Assembly (NCBI RefSeq): GCF_000220395.1 | Contig: NW_004086103.1 | Location: 21,821-85,820, forward strand | Source of the DNA: Ichthyophthirius multifiliis | Lineage: Eukaryota; Ciliophora; Oligohymenophorea; Hymenostomatida | Direction of reading: 5' to 3' | DNA: 64,000 nt | In this document: positions 40,500-54,284 of the stretch, one piece after another | Numbering within the stretch: position 1 is the stretch's first letter | How the letters are laid out: every line of letters begins with the position of its first letter | Program-made: the position numbers and the translations under genes | The notes under the pieces: model-generated | Database searches by the model: none | What the model was told of the DNA's origin: nothing | The model's input: only the letters and a program-made list of their open reading frames with translations

Positions 40500-41895
40500 A
40501 GATTATTAAAATGAAATATGTTATTTTTAAGTTTTTGGTTTTTTATTTTAAAGTTGAATTTATAAAATAAAATAATATAAATTAAGTTATTTAATATTTA
40601 TTGTTTTAAGATTATATTAGATTTTTAATCTACAAAAAGATACAAGATAATATATATTTAGTAAATCTTATGTCTATAATTTAATTTTTCTAAATTATAA
40701 TAATTGATTTATTATAATATATAAAATTATATTCTTTATATAGTATCTATTTATATAATAAACATTGTTCTAGAGTTTTTCTAATTAATAAATATTTTTT
40801 TGATTTTTTGTATATAATTATAATTAATTAAATATTAAAATATATAAATTAAAAAATATTTAGATATTTAATAAAGAAATATTTATTACATATATATTTT
40901 TCAGAATTAATAAATATTTGTTTTATTTATAAATAAAAGTAATTTAAAATATGTTTAATTTTATAGGAATAAATTTAAATATTTATTAAATAAATCATTT
41001 ATATTATTATATATCTTAGTTCTTTTATTTATTATTTAATTAAATAAATTATTTATCTTATGTTTTTATATATTAAATTTTTTTTTAAATTATATTTCTG
41101 TTTGTATTATATATAAATAAAAGACAAAATTATTTTAAAAACAATATAGTAATTAAAAAATAAAAATATATCTTATAAGAAAATGCATTTAATAATTACT
41201 TTATATATTACTAGAACTACTATATGTAATTTAAAATATATAAATGTCACCGAACTTATATTTTAAAAATACTAATTTTCTTTAAATTAGTAAATTAAAA
41301 TTTCTATAAAAAAAAAACAACAATATATTTAAATAAAATTCATATTAATACATATTTAAAAAATTCAATAAAATATATAATATATCTTATTTAATATATT
41401 ATTTTTTATAATTAATATACTTAAAATATTATTTTATTTTGGTTTTACAATTTTTTTTTTTTATCTTTTATATATATATATATAAATTAATAGAATGATA
41501 TTTTATTTAAAAGAATAATAATATAATATTCAATATTAAATAAAACACAATTATTTAATAAAAAAAAGTTGTGCTTTTTATATAGATTTATTTATTGATA
41601 TTATAAATAAATTATTAAAAAAAATTTTTATTTTTAATTGAAATAATGGAAAAAGTTCTTTCTTTCATATTGAATTTATAATTTAATTATTAATTATCCA
41701 TATAAAAAGAAATAATATATAAAATATTAATAATAAATAAATAATAATATATATAATTAAATATCCTATAATTTTAGATATATTTATTAATATTTCACAA
41801 AATTAATTTTTTATTATTTTTATATTTAATTAATTATAAATTATTAAATAAAAATAAAATAAATTTTTTTTTTTAATAAAATTAGTAATTAATAA
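40500..41895. other. AT-rich spacer between divergent genes
   Basis: About 1.4 kb with only A/T-rich sequence; no coding-like stretch or RNA gene seen. Confidence 0.55.
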
Positions 41896-41897
41896 AT

Positions 41898-43892
41898 ATG
41901 CTAACTAAAGCTTAAACTAATAAATCTATATTGTCAAAAAGTATTTAATAAAAAGTACAAGATCAAATAATAGATATAAAGTCAAAAGTAGCGGACGAAA
42001 GTTTTTTAAACCTACATAATTAATAATAAAAATTAGATACTAAATGGAATGAAATAACAATAAATGGAAAAAATATATGCCGTAGAAGTTATCATTCAGC
42101 AGTAATTATTCAAGATAGGTTTTTTTTATTTTCCAAAAAAAAAGCTAAAAAAAAAAGGATGTATGTTTATGGAGGATATGAAGTTAATGAAGGTATTTTG
42201 AGTGATTTTTATTCAATGGTAATAAAAAATGCATAATCATATAAATGGGAGAAAATTTCAAACAAAGGAAATAAACCTTATCCTGGCCCTTTAATGAGAC
42301 ATACGGCAGTTGTTTTTTAAGATAAAATGTACATATTTGGTGGAAATAAATAATCTCTTAAATCTACAAATGATATATGGACTTATGATTATATATACGA
42401 TGAATGGCAAAATGTTGAACCTAAAGTATTTTTTATATAAATAATATTTATTTATAGTGTATAAACATTTATATAAATATATAATAAATATTAATTATTT
42501 TTATAAAAAATAGGATTAGATTAAACCTCTAGAAATAGATTCTCATTGCGCTACTGTAGATGATACAAGGGCTTGTATGTATATTTTTGGAGGCTTTTCA
42601 AATGCAAGAAATGGAGGGTATTAGGATAAACTGTGGTAATTTAATTTTGATTCATTTAGTTGGTAAGAAATAGGAGAGCAATCTAAATAAAAACCTAGCA
42701 AAAGAGCAGGAGCCAGTATTACTATTTTAGGATAAGCTATATATATGTTTGGAGGTATTGTTTTTTTTATCTATTTAATGATTTTTTTTTATTTTTTTTT
42801 GGGGGGGGGAAAAGGAACAATTGTTGATAAGAAATTTAATGATATTTGGAAATTCAATACTCATGAAAATTAATGGGAACAAATAGAAATTTAAGAAAAT
42901 TCAATATAACCTGAAGTAATAATATTTTTTTTTTTTTTTTTTTTTTTTGGGTGGAAATAATAAATTAAAAAAAGACAAGAAACGGACATATTTTAATTAA
43001 TTTTAAAGATAATTTAATAATTTTTGGAGGTATACATGATATAACTCATGAAAAAAATGATTTATATGTATTTGCTCCTCATAATAAATAATGGCATATA
43101 AGTAATAAAAAAATAAATAATAAAAATGAAATAAATAATTATAGTTGATGATGATATTTCCCATATTTAAAAAAGAGAGGATGAAAATAATAATACTTCG
43201 TGTATGCCATTTTAAGATAATGCTAAAAACTTAAGTGCGGATTAAACATTAAATACATCTAAATTGAATTATGAAGAAAACCATAATTTATTAAATAAAT
43301 AATAACATAGTTCTAATAAATAACTAAAAAATTATAGCTTTATGGGTTGTACTCCTATATTTAAAAAAAATTATAAAAGTATACTTAAAGGAAATGATAC
43401 TAATATTATTATTAAGGAAGTACATAATACTTCTAAAAATATAAATTAAATGAAGGAAAATAGAAAAAAAAAATTCTAAATAAAAAAAAGAAATCTTTTA
43501 TAAGAATTTGAACTAAATGAAACTGAAAAATTAACATTTAGGTTCTTTATATATATTTTTTTTTTAATTATTAAATTACAAATAAATAAAAAAAAAGAAA
43601 TAATTCACCAACTACTGAAACAATGAAAAATAGTATAGTTTCAGTAGGAAACCCTATAGGTAAAAATAAGAACTCTTTAAAGATTTAAGATTAAAGCAAA
43701 ACTAATATATAGTAATAATTCGATTTTAAATAAAATAAAGTTATGGGTAGAAGACCATGTGCTAGAGATGGACATTCGGCAATAATATGTGATAATTAAT
43801 GCTTTATTTTTGGGGGAGATAGGCATTTAATGGCCTATAATGATATTTACATTGTTGATTTAGATAAAATAATAAATTCATTACTTTCATGA
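41898..43892 (+). CDS. Kelch-repeat (beta-propeller) protein
   Basis: From ATG 41898-41900. Kelch blades are recognised by a Gly-Gly preceded by hydrophobic strands and followed at set spacing by Tyr/Trp: MYVYGGYEVNEG, MYIFGGNKQSLKSTNDIWTY, MYIFGGFSNARNGG with LWQFNFDSFSWQEI, IYMFGG with DIWKFNTHENQWEQI, LIIFGGIHD with LYVFAPHNKQWHI, and after an inserted Asn/Lys-rich loop of about 200 residues, CFIFGGDRHLMAYNDIYIVD. Each blade starts with an R/H...H-S/T-A-V strand (RRSYHSAVII, RHTAVVF, ARDGHSAII). Six blades are visible; the last lies beyond the insertion, where it could close the propeller with the first. Introns are short and several contain very long T or G runs (near 42780-42810 and 42930-42955), making the fifth-blade exons uncertain. 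TGA 43890-43892. Kelch propellers are protein-interaction platforms; the partner is unknown. Confidence 0.9.
42799..42810 (+). repeat. G-tract at an intron end
   Basis: A run of about nine to ten G following ten T and preceding AAAAGG, in the kelch gene intron. No other G run of this length occurs in the window. It could be real or a homopolymer assembly artefact. Confidence 0.75.
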
Positions 43893-43904
43893 AAAAATAT
43901 TTTA

Positions 43905-43962
43905 TATAATATATATATATATATAATATATATATATTAATATATATATATATATATATTTT
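43905..43962. repeat. (AT)n microsatellite after the kelch gene
   Basis: Several perfect AT blocks broken by single bases, beginning about 15 bases past the kelch stop codon. Confidence 0.85.
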
Positions 43963-44095
43963 TATATTAATATAAAAATTGAATATATCCAAAATATTTT
44001 AATATTAAAAAAATAATATTATTTATTCATAACAAAATGAAATTTATATAATTTGTTCTTTAATATTTATTAAACAAATCTTTAATTAACAAAAA

Positions 44096-44584
44096 TCAAA
44101 TAACTCCTAATATAAAAAAATAATACTATAGAAAATATTTAATATTAGCAGAAAAAAAAACTAACTAAAGAATTAACTGTAATTCAAAATAAATAAAAAG
44201 TCTCATCTATTATTATAAAATATTTGTTTATTAAGAATTTATATATATTTTTGAAATCATTATTAATGTCTTTGAAATCGTTTTTTATTATATTTATTGC
44301 CTTTAAAATTAAATTTAAAATTCCTTTACCGAAATTTATTTTTTTATTTTAGAAGAATTTGCTTTATTAGACTATTTCACAAAGGTTTCTTTTTAATACT
44401 TTTATTGTTAAACCGAATTTTCTTTATTTTATGATTTATAAATATAGATTGCTACAACAGTTCTTTATTATTGTATTTATAAATGGACATTTTTCCATAT
44501 TTATTGTTTGGGTAGTTTTTTTTTATTTATTTTTTTTAAAAAAAAAGAATTATTTGTTTGAGAATACTTAAAAAAGTATAATTA

Positions 44585-44662
<78 letters not shown>

Positions 44663-44985
44663 TATTTTTTTTTTATATTTAAGAATTCTTTTATTTTTAT
44701 TAATCTTTTTTTCTTTTCAATCCTTTTATTTTTATTCATATTCTACTCAAAAAAAAAACCTTTTTGAAATTTTTATAGTCTTTTTTTATCATAAAGTTCC
44801 CTTTTAAAGAATAGGAATTCTTTAAAAAAGACAAAGCCGAATATAAATTTGAAAGAATTAAAAATACTCAAAAGAAAAATAAACATTTTCAAATCAAAAA
44901 TTAGCAAATCTTCCTTCAATTCAATAATTAAATATTCACAATTTTTTTTTTTTTTTTTAGAAAGCATCATTTTTTTACCAAGAAA
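44096..44985 (-). CDS. Hypothetical Gln-rich protein, low-confidence model
   Basis: The best coding-like frame reads QIWKNVHLQIQQQRTVV, then KENSVQQQKYQKETFVKQSN and ISVKEFQIQFQRQQIQQK, ending at TGA 44096-44098. The upstream part near 44775-44970 has a separate open frame (NCEYLIIELKEDLLIFDLKM) on the same strand. A long (AT)n tract at 44587-44654 separates them and would be an intron. A competing frame from ATG 44496-44498 (105 codons to TGA 44184-44186) also stays open, so the frame choice rests only on composition. No family is recognised. Confidence 0.35.
44587..44654. repeat. (AT)n microsatellite
   Basis: About 33 AT dinucleotides with one AAT interruption, inside the presumed intron of the minus-strand hypothetical gene. 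Confidence 0.9.
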
Positions 44986-45090
44986 TATTTTCTCTTAAAT
45001 TTTCTAAAAAAAATTCAAATAAAAGTATTCATAAATATAAGAAAAAAACAAAAAAAAAGTTTTTTGAGAGGGAAAAAACAAAAATTGGTA

Positions 45091-45133
45091 AAAGAGATCA
45101 CCAACTGCCTTTTTCCTAAAGCAGTTGGCCCTC

Positions 45134-45137
<4 letters not shown>
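45091..45137 (-). promoter_or_regulatory. SECIS-like hairpin directly after the thioredoxin reductase stop
   Basis: On the mRNA strand, CCAACTGCTTT (45128-45118) pairs with AAGGCAGTTGG (45111-45101), forming an 11-base-pair stem that caps an A/G-rich loop, AGGAAA. TGAT follows the 3' arm immediately, as the 3' half of a SECIS quartet would; GAGAG on the 5' side can pair with CTCTT beyond it. The 8-bp GC-rich core is exceptional in this AT-rich DNA and stem length suits a SECIS helix II. The 5' side reads GGG where AUGA is expected, so the motif is not canonical. A second complement (TTGAGAGGG with CCCTCTCAA at 45064-45072) offers an alternative lower stem. Role inferred from position. Confidence 0.55.
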
Positions 45138-46720
<1,583 letters not shown>

Positions 46721-47380
46721 ATTTTTTATTTTATTTTTATATTTATTAATTTAATTATTTATTATATTTAAATATATATTTTTTTTATATTTTATAGGAG
46801 GTTTGTATGTATATTTCATTATTAAGTATATAACTTTAGAATGTATATTTTTTTTAGTATGTGATAATTTATTTATTTATCAATTAAAAAGAAAAAGATG
46901 AAGAATAATTAAATTGTATATTTTTATTCAGAAAAATTATTTTAATTAAATAATTAAATTTGAATTTATAGATATTTATTATATTTTATTAATAAATATT
47001 AAAAATAATTTATTATTTTTATTAATTAAAAAAAAATTGTTTTCATAAATTTTCAAAGTTTTTAGAATCGGATATTTTATTTTTTTATTAAATTTAGATT
47101 AATTTTAGTTTTTTAGAAAATTTATTTTATATATAAAAATAAAAATATAAAATATTCCATTTTTATAATCGATTTTATGCATATATTTAAATAAATATTT
47201 TTTTAATAAGTCTTTTTTTAATATTTAAAGATATAGAATAAATAATAATTAAAGAGAACGTTTTTATAATAAATAAATTTGAATAAAATATATTAATTTT
47301 ATTATTATCTTTAAAAAGCATTTTCTAATTGAGATATTTATATATAAATATTTTAATATATTAATTAATATTAATACACA

Positions 47381-47414
<34 letters not shown>

Positions 47415-48450
47415 CTATATTATGAAATATTTTAATTTTATTTAATACAAATAAAATCATTGAAATATTTAATTTTAATTAAATTGAAAAAAATCCATAT
47501 TATTCACTATACTTAAAATTTTACAATACAATAGAAGAATAAATCTACTTAGGGTCCATTTTCTTAATAAAATATGTAACTATAGAAGAAAAGTAATTTC
47601 TAAAGGGTTTGTATTAATACCTTGAACTCTGATAATTAGTAAAAGTGGATCATATTTAATTGCTTATACTATATTAAAAATAAAACTAATAATCTAGAAG
47701 CTTTAAAGTTTATGTAAAATAAAAAAAATATTGTATAACTTAATAGTAGTTTTGAGAAATAACTAAAAATCATTAATTAAATTTTAAAAAAATTTAGTTA
47801 GTAATAATTTTATAATATATTCTATTATTAGAGTATAAAAAAAATTAAAAATATAAAAATGTTAAGAATATATAAGATAATAATAAAAGTAATAAATAAA
47901 AATATAAATAAATCATATTGTTTAAACTATTAGGTTCTTAAATAAAATAATAAAAAAAATTTATTAAAAAATTAATTAAAATTATTTGATTTTTAACAAG
48001 AAATATTATTTATAAATATAATATATATTTTTTTTTAAAAAAATAAATTTAATATAGTAAATTTTATTTTATTTTTTTATATAAAAAATAAAGATTTTTA
48101 ATAAAAAAATACAGATATATAATTAAAACTGAATTAAATAATATTATTGATTTTTAATTTATTAATATAATATAAAACAAGTATTTATAAATAAAATTTT
48201 ATTTTAAATTTTTTTTATAGTTAAAAAATTATTTTTTTAAAAAAAATTAAGATTAACGATTTCATTACTATATATATTATCTATTACAAATAATAATTTT
48301 AATTTATCTATTTATATTTTAAAATATTAATGTATTTTTTTATTAATAATTAAAAATATAATGAATATAAATAAGAAAAAAATTATATAATAATAATAAT
48401 ATAAAAGAAAGAAAATCTAATAAAATATAATCAAAATTTACCAAGAAAAA
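46721..48450. other. AT-rich region with a possible gene relic
   Basis: Mostly featureless A/T sequence with an (AT)n run at about 47383-47414. The stretch 47490-47700 stands out by composition and is listed separately. Confidence 0.5.
47490..47705 (-). pseudogene. Possible relic of ribosomal protein L7 (uL30)
   Basis: One minus-strand frame reads LLLIIRVQGINTNPLEITF followed by LLQLHILLRKW and later KILSIVNN. The first part resembles the L7/uL30 core (a V-I-R-x-x-G-I-N-x-x-x-P segment), and the Leu-Gln-Leu and the I-L-x-I-V spacing that follow fit the same domain. Between these points identity is low, flanking exons are missing, and there is no start or basic N-terminal extension. It may be a decayed copy, or a chance resemblance in a coding exon of something else. 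Confidence 0.3.
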
Positions 48451-48454
48451 CTAT

Positions 48455-48924
48455 ATGAAAAACTAAAAAAAAATAAAAAAATAAAAAGAAATCGATAAAC
48501 TTTCTTATGATATTTTCTAAGAAGATTTAAATAATATTTTAAATTAAAATAAATAAAACTAAGAAAAAAATAATAAATGTATTCAATAAAACGATAAAAA
48601 CGATATATGGTAATAATAATAAATTTAAATCTTAAAAACATATGACGAAAAATACTTTTAATATATATCTACTTAATACTCGATTTAAGCTAATTAATTT
48701 TTAAAAAGACTTTCTTCAGAAAAATATGCTATTAAAATTTCATCAAAATATCCCCTTTTTAGAATGTTAAGAATTATTGTAAAAAAATTCTTATTTAATG
48801 AACTTGAAATAGTATTTTTTGCATATATTTTGCGCGAGAATAGTTGGAAGTAAATAAATAAAAAATAAACAATAATATAAATAAATAAATTATATATAAA
48901 TATATTTATGTAAATATAAATATA

Positions 48925-48955
<31 letters not shown>

Positions 48956-50183
48956 CTTTTTTATTTATTTTTAATTTAAAAGAATTGACGATGAATTATT
49001 ATTAAAATACTCACCGAGATTAAGAGATTTTTTAAATGAAAATGAAATAACAAATAGATAAGAGTATTAATGTTTATAGTTATTTTTACTTTTAAATGCA
49101 TATGCTGTGAAATATTATTTAAATGATATTAATGAAATGTATTTATTTGAAACCCATATTAAATTATTAATTGCTGATTTTTCTGAATTATTTTAACAAT
49201 GGTCTTAGGTTTATGCAACTTAGTCTTTAAAAATAAATCCTAAAACATTAAATAAAATTTATTCTAGTTTATCTTAACTTGTCAATGATGGAAATAGGTT
49301 TTAGTACGAAGATTTTAATTAATTAGTAGATAATATTATTTATATATCTCCAGCTTATAATAATGGAGTTCAAAACAAAATTGTTTAATAAAATGTTACT
49401 GACGTTGAGTAGTAAGTTTATGAAAAATATAATTTTTAAAAATGTTTGAATTAGAAAAATTAATTTTAGTTATTATAAAAAGTTATTGATATGAAATAAT
49501 AAGAAAAAATTTAATAATAAGAAAAAATTTAATAATAATAATAATAATAATTACAATTACAATAGTAGACATAATTATAATATTAATAATATTAACAATC
49601 TTAATTATAATAATAAACATAATAAAGTTAATAAATATAATAAATTTAACAATCAACTTAATTACATTTTCCTAATTTAGCATAATATTAACCTAAAAAT
49701 GATTCGAGTATTTATTTTTAAGGAATTTTTGGTAATAATAATGAGTTGAATTAATAAAGCTTTTAAACATTTTAAAATAATACAAAGTTATTAACTTATG
49801 GATTAAATGATTATTAAAATCATTGTGAAATTCCTTAATTGTTAAAAGGAGGGTCTTAAATAAGTCAAACATAAGACTATAATAATATTGAATAGAATTT
49901 TAATATTAATTTTAATAGTCTTTTATTAACAAAAAATAATTAATCAAATATTTATTAGAATTAATAACATAATTTTTTCGATTTGGATAAATCTTATAAT
50001 TTTAATAATATTGTAGGGTTGGATTTGGGATTAAATAATTAATTATTAAATAAATAATTGTAAAATGATAACTAATAAAACATAGTAATACCATAATAAT
50101 ATTAATAAAATAAATAATAAATATTTAATGATTTAAATACAGCTAAAAATAATATAAATAATAACAATAATTTAAAAATATGA
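48455..50183 (+). CDS. Gln-rich protein of 531 residues, function unknown
   Basis: Exons 48455-48849 and 48983-50183 total 532 codons exactly, joined by a 133-nt intron rich in (AT). It begins MKNQKKIKKQKEIDKLSYDI at ATG 48455. Residues about 80-235 have normal composition and look all-helical (SSEKYAIKISSKYPLFRMLR, VKKFLFNELEIVFFAYILRE, LLLKYSPRLRDFLNENEI). Residues about 330-410 are a Gln tract written almost entirely with TAA/TAG (QQEKIQQQEKIQQQQQQ and so on). The rest is Asn/Gln-rich with scattered aromatic residues, ending at TGA 50181-50183. Gln-rich tails of this kind occur in transcription and RNA-granule proteins, but that is only analogy. Confidence 0.82.
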
Positions 50184-50613
50184 TATAAGTTTATTAATTA
50201 TTTAAAAAAAAAAAAAAAAAAAAACTAAAAAAAAAATATAAAAACATTTAAAATTATTTTTTATGCAGTATATATTCATATTTTTATTGAATTAAATAAT
50301 TTATTTAAAAAGATTAATACTATTATAAAATTTATATTTATAAGATATTTATTAATTTTTTTTATATAATTTAACTTTTTTTAATACATATTATTAGCTA
50401 ATATTTATGATTTATATCTATAAGTTTGTTTTACTTTAAGAATTTAAAAATAAATTTATATTATTTATAATTTTGTTAAAACAAATATATATAAATATGT
50501 GAATTAGTATTTAAATTTGAAAAAATAATATAAAATAAGTACACTTATAAAATTAAAAAATAAATTTTATTTATATATAATTAATAATAATCAATCTATA
50601 TATTTTTTTTAAT

Positions 50614-51221
50614 TCATTAAATTTTGTTGAAATTTAAAACTTTTAATATACTAGATTAATCTTTTTATTATTATTTCTAATTAAAATATTAATCTAATAT
50701 AAATATACATTCTCCTTTAATTTATTAATTTTACTTTTCATATAAAATACATTATTTTATTAAATCTTTATTTAAATTATCTTTAAAAATATTATTCTAA
50801 AAATATTTTTTCATAAAATCATTACTTAAATTTATTTTATTAAATTGATAATCTGTTTCTAAAGATGATGAATTTTTAAAAAATTATTAATTTTTAATAT
50901 TTTATATATTTCTTTAATTAATATTTATTTCATTTATCTTTCTTAAAAAATTTATTTCGTTATTTAAGTTTATATTATCATTATTTGAATTTTATAATAA
51001 CTCTTTTGTTTATTTGTTTTCTTTTTCTAAATAAGATATTTTTATTAAGTATTTTATTTCTCTATTTTTTAATAAGTCAAATTCTTTTTATAAATTTTAA
51101 TAATCAAAAACTAAATTTTTATCATTAATTTATTAATCGCTCATATTATTATTACACATATTATTATTACTTAAATTATTCATACTATTTATATTATTAT
51201 TACTATTAAATATAATATTGC

Positions 51222-51269
<48 letters not shown>

Positions 51270-52018
51270 CATTATTATTATCATTATTATTATTTTAATA
51301 TTATTAAAATAATTTTATTTTAGTATCTATGTAATGTATTTTTTCTCTTTTTATTCTATTTTTTCTTAAAGACTATTTTGCCTTTCGTATATAGTTTATT
51401 ATATTTCATTTTAACTAGTAAGATTTAAATCTATTTTTTTTATTTTGGTGTACAACTTTTTGTATAATTAATTTATTTGTTACTTGATTATTACAATTCT
51501 TAATAATTAGTTTTAACTTTTTAAGGAGAATTTTTTTAATTTGGAGATAAATTTGAATTATTATTTGTTTTATTAATTTAATTAGAAATAATTGTTGAAT
51601 TATTATTTTTTTATTTTATATAATTATTAATATTAATATTATTTAAAATAAAAGAATTCTATATATTAGATTAAGAATCCTTATTTTATTATTATTATTA
51701 TTATTTTATATTTTAAAGCTTTTCTAAACAATAAAAAGAATTTGATTTTTATTTTTATATTTGATAATCTTTATTAAAAATATTCATATTTTAATTTATA
51801 TTATATCTATCAGATTATTATTGTTAATATATTGACTAATTAAATTGCTTTTTATCTATATCATTACTGCTTGTAGGAATTTTTTGATAATTAAATATGA
51901 TGTTAACATATTTTTATTTTTATAAATTATTTAAGCTTGTCATTTCTTTTTTATTTATATCAAATAATTATGTGTTTTTAATAGCAGGAATATTATTAAT
52001 ATATTATTTATTTTACAT
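50614..52018 (-). CDS. Asn-rich coiled-coil protein, function unknown
   Basis: ATG 52016-52018 (MQNKQYINNIPAIKNTQ) to TGA 50614-50616. N-terminal half: Asn/Gln/Ser-rich. Middle: coiled-coil-like (LTSQNEIQQTIYERQNSLQE, KIEQKEKKYITQI), then a long Asn run coded by the ATT/AAT repeat at 51222-51295, then a second coiled coil (QNLQKEFDLLKNREIKYL, KISYLEKENKQTKELLQN) and a helical C-terminus. The length is one base off a multiple of three; the frame changes in the A/T runs around 51300-51440 bordering the trinucleotide repeat. A single base error there would give one protein of about 467 residues. Confidence 0.6.
51222..51295. repeat. (ATT)n trinucleotide repeat, coding poly-Asn on the minus strand
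   Basis: About 24 ATT units with a few ATC variants, which read Asn/Asp in the minus-strand gene. Confidence 0.9.
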
Positions 52019-52397
52019 TTTTTTTTTAACTTATTTTTTTTATAAGTTTTTTAGTTAATAATAAAGTTATTTAAATTTATTTGCATTATTTTATATAAAA
52101 TAAAAATATTTTTATCTATTAAATTTATTGATAAAAAGAAAGTAATATTTTATTAAAAAGAAATGGTATAAAATAAAATATTTTTTTAAAAAAAAATATA
52201 TATATAAAAAAAATATTTAATAAAATAAAGTTTATAATAATATAAATATTAAATAGATATAAAAATTAATGAATTTATAAAAAAATTATTTTATTGAATT
52301 AAAACATTTAAAAATTAATCAATAAAAATAAAAAAAAAAAATTAAAATCAAGATAAATTTATAAAAAACTTAAATAAGGATATATAAATAAATATTA

Positions 52398-52403
<6 letters not shown>

Positions 52404-52442
<39 letters not shown>
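52404..52442. repeat. (AT)n microsatellite
   Basis: About 19 AT units in the spacer between two minus-strand genes (52019-52636), which is otherwise featureless A/T sequence. Confidence 0.9.
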
Positions 52443-52445
<3 letters not shown>

Positions 52446-52636
52446 AATATTTATTTATTTATATATATATTTTTATTTTAAAAAAATTATTAATAATAAT
52501 ATTTATAATTATCAATAAATATATTATAATTTTTAAATTCAATTATATATAATATAATAAATTAACTTGTTCTTAGTTTAAATATATTACTATTTGTATC
52601 TTTTTTAATTTAAAAGTTATAAAAATTTTTTTTAAT

Positions 52637-52848
52637 TCAATTTTACTTTTTAAATTATTTATTTGAAATATAAGTAATATATTACTATGTCTAATTATAT
52701 TTATTATTATTATAAATATTTTAATAATTTTTTTTATTAATATTTTAATTTTCATATTTAGATATAGTATTATTAGATAATTCTAATATTTTTTAAACTC
52801 TTTAATAAAGCTCATCTCTTTAAATTAAATTGTTTATACTTATTATTA

Positions 52849-52909
<61 letters not shown>

Positions 52910-53980
52910 ATTACTATTTTAAATATTATTATTATTATTATTATTACTATTATAATTACTTTTATAAATATTTTTATTATTTTTAAGATTATACTGAATA
53001 TTTTCAGTTATTTCAGTTGAATATATTGTATTTATATTATTTTCACAATTATTTTAAAAGACTATTATTCCTTCACTTAAATTTTTCAATATTTATTCCT
53101 ATTAAATAATTTATTTTAAATCTTCTAAAGTTATTCTTTCATTTTCTTCTAAAATTAACATTTAAGAAATTAAATTTCTGATATATTCATTGTATTGATT
53201 ACTTACAATTTCTAATAATCCTCTTATTGCTCCTTCTTTTACTAAAAGTTCATTTTAATTATAACATAAATCTGATACATTTTGTAATGTACAAACTTCT
53301 AATAGACACATTCCTATTGAAAAAATATCGTTTTGTAATCTATCGTAGTCCGGTTCAGCTTCTAATCTTTATACGTTTTCCAAAAGCTGAGGTGAAGCAT
53401 AAAACTCGTTAGTTGATTTTGTCAAAATTTGAGTATAGGCAGTTAAAGGTTCCGAATATTTAAATTATTCGCCTAATTTAACCTATCCAGTTGATCTTTT
53501 AATGAAGATATTGAAAGGTCTAATATCTCCATGTGTAACATTTTAAGAATCTAAGTATTCAAGTGCAGATACTAATGAAAATAGTAAATAATATACTTCA
53601 TATAGTGTAAATGATGCCTTTACTTTATTTCTATTAATAATTTCTTATTTTAAATCATGATTATGAAATTCATATAAAGAATTTATTTTATATGTAGAGG
53701 AACAATAATCTTCTATTTTTTCTGAATTTAGGCTTTTTAAAAGTATTAAATTCTTATGTATTAAATTTTTACGAAAACTTAATTATTTCATAAAATAGAT
53801 AAATGATTTGTCATCGTTTATTTATTTATTAATTTCCGCATAATATATATGAGGATCTAGTTTATATTATAATATCTTTATAATACCAAAATGAGGGTCT
53901 TAGGATTTTTTCGAAATTATAAATTTGTCTTTTTCGTATAATGGTTAGTCAATTATATATTGATTTTAGAAATTTCCCAT
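52637..53980 (-). CDS. Divergent protein kinase, probable pseudokinase, with poly-Asn tail
   Basis: Single exon, 448 codons exactly, ATG 53978-53980 (MGNFQNQYIIDQPLYEKD; Gly-2 could be myristoylated) to TGA 52637-52639. The kinase fold is recognisable by SLVSALEYLDSQNVTHGDIRP at residues 135-155, continuing FNIFIK, then GQVKLGEQFKY, a YASPQLLE block, and DRLQNDIFSIGMCLLEVCTL. Compared with active kinases, the catalytic loop has His-Gly-Asp with Arg in place of the catalytic Lys. The Asp-Phe-Gly is replaced by Gly-Glu-Gln. There is no Gly-rich loop of standard form. Losing the metal-binding DFG argues against normal phosphotransfer. The C-terminal 100 residues are Asn-rich, including a run of more than 20 Asn from the ATT repeat at 52841-52909. 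Role unknown, perhaps a scaffold. Confidence 0.85.
52841..52909. repeat. (ATT)n trinucleotide repeat, coding poly-Asn
   Basis: About 22 uninterrupted ATT units in the pseudokinase tail, in frame as AAT (Asn) on the minus strand. Confidence 0.9.
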
Positions 53981-54284
53981 TTTTATTATTTTTAATTAAA
54001 TTTTTATTTATTTATTTATTTTTTCTTATGTGAATAAATAAAATATATTTATATTTTTTTATAATTTATAAAATTTTATACATTGAAATTTTAATTTAAT
54101 ATTATTAAATATTAGAAATAAAAAATAATATATATTTATGTATATAAATTATATTATATATATATATATATATATTTTTTTTCGAAAAAAAAAAAGAAAC
54201 TAAAATTCGTTTTACGAAAACGAAAAAAAAATATATTAAAACGTAAAATAAATAAGAATTAAATAATTAAACCAAAAAAAAAAA

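Noticed and set aside
42799-42810. G-quadruplex from the G run
   Set aside because: A single tract without three further G-runs nearby cannot form an intramolecular quadruplex of the usual type.
43804-43992. Tyr/Ile-rich frame on the minus strand, and a similar one at 7113-7346
   Set aside because: Produced by (AT)n repeats, antisense to the kelch and SRPK genes; no natural composition.
51222-52909. CRISPR-like or satellite array from the ATT repeats
   Set aside because: Pure trinucleotide runs in frame as poly-Asn in two coding regions; no spacers or palindromic repeats.
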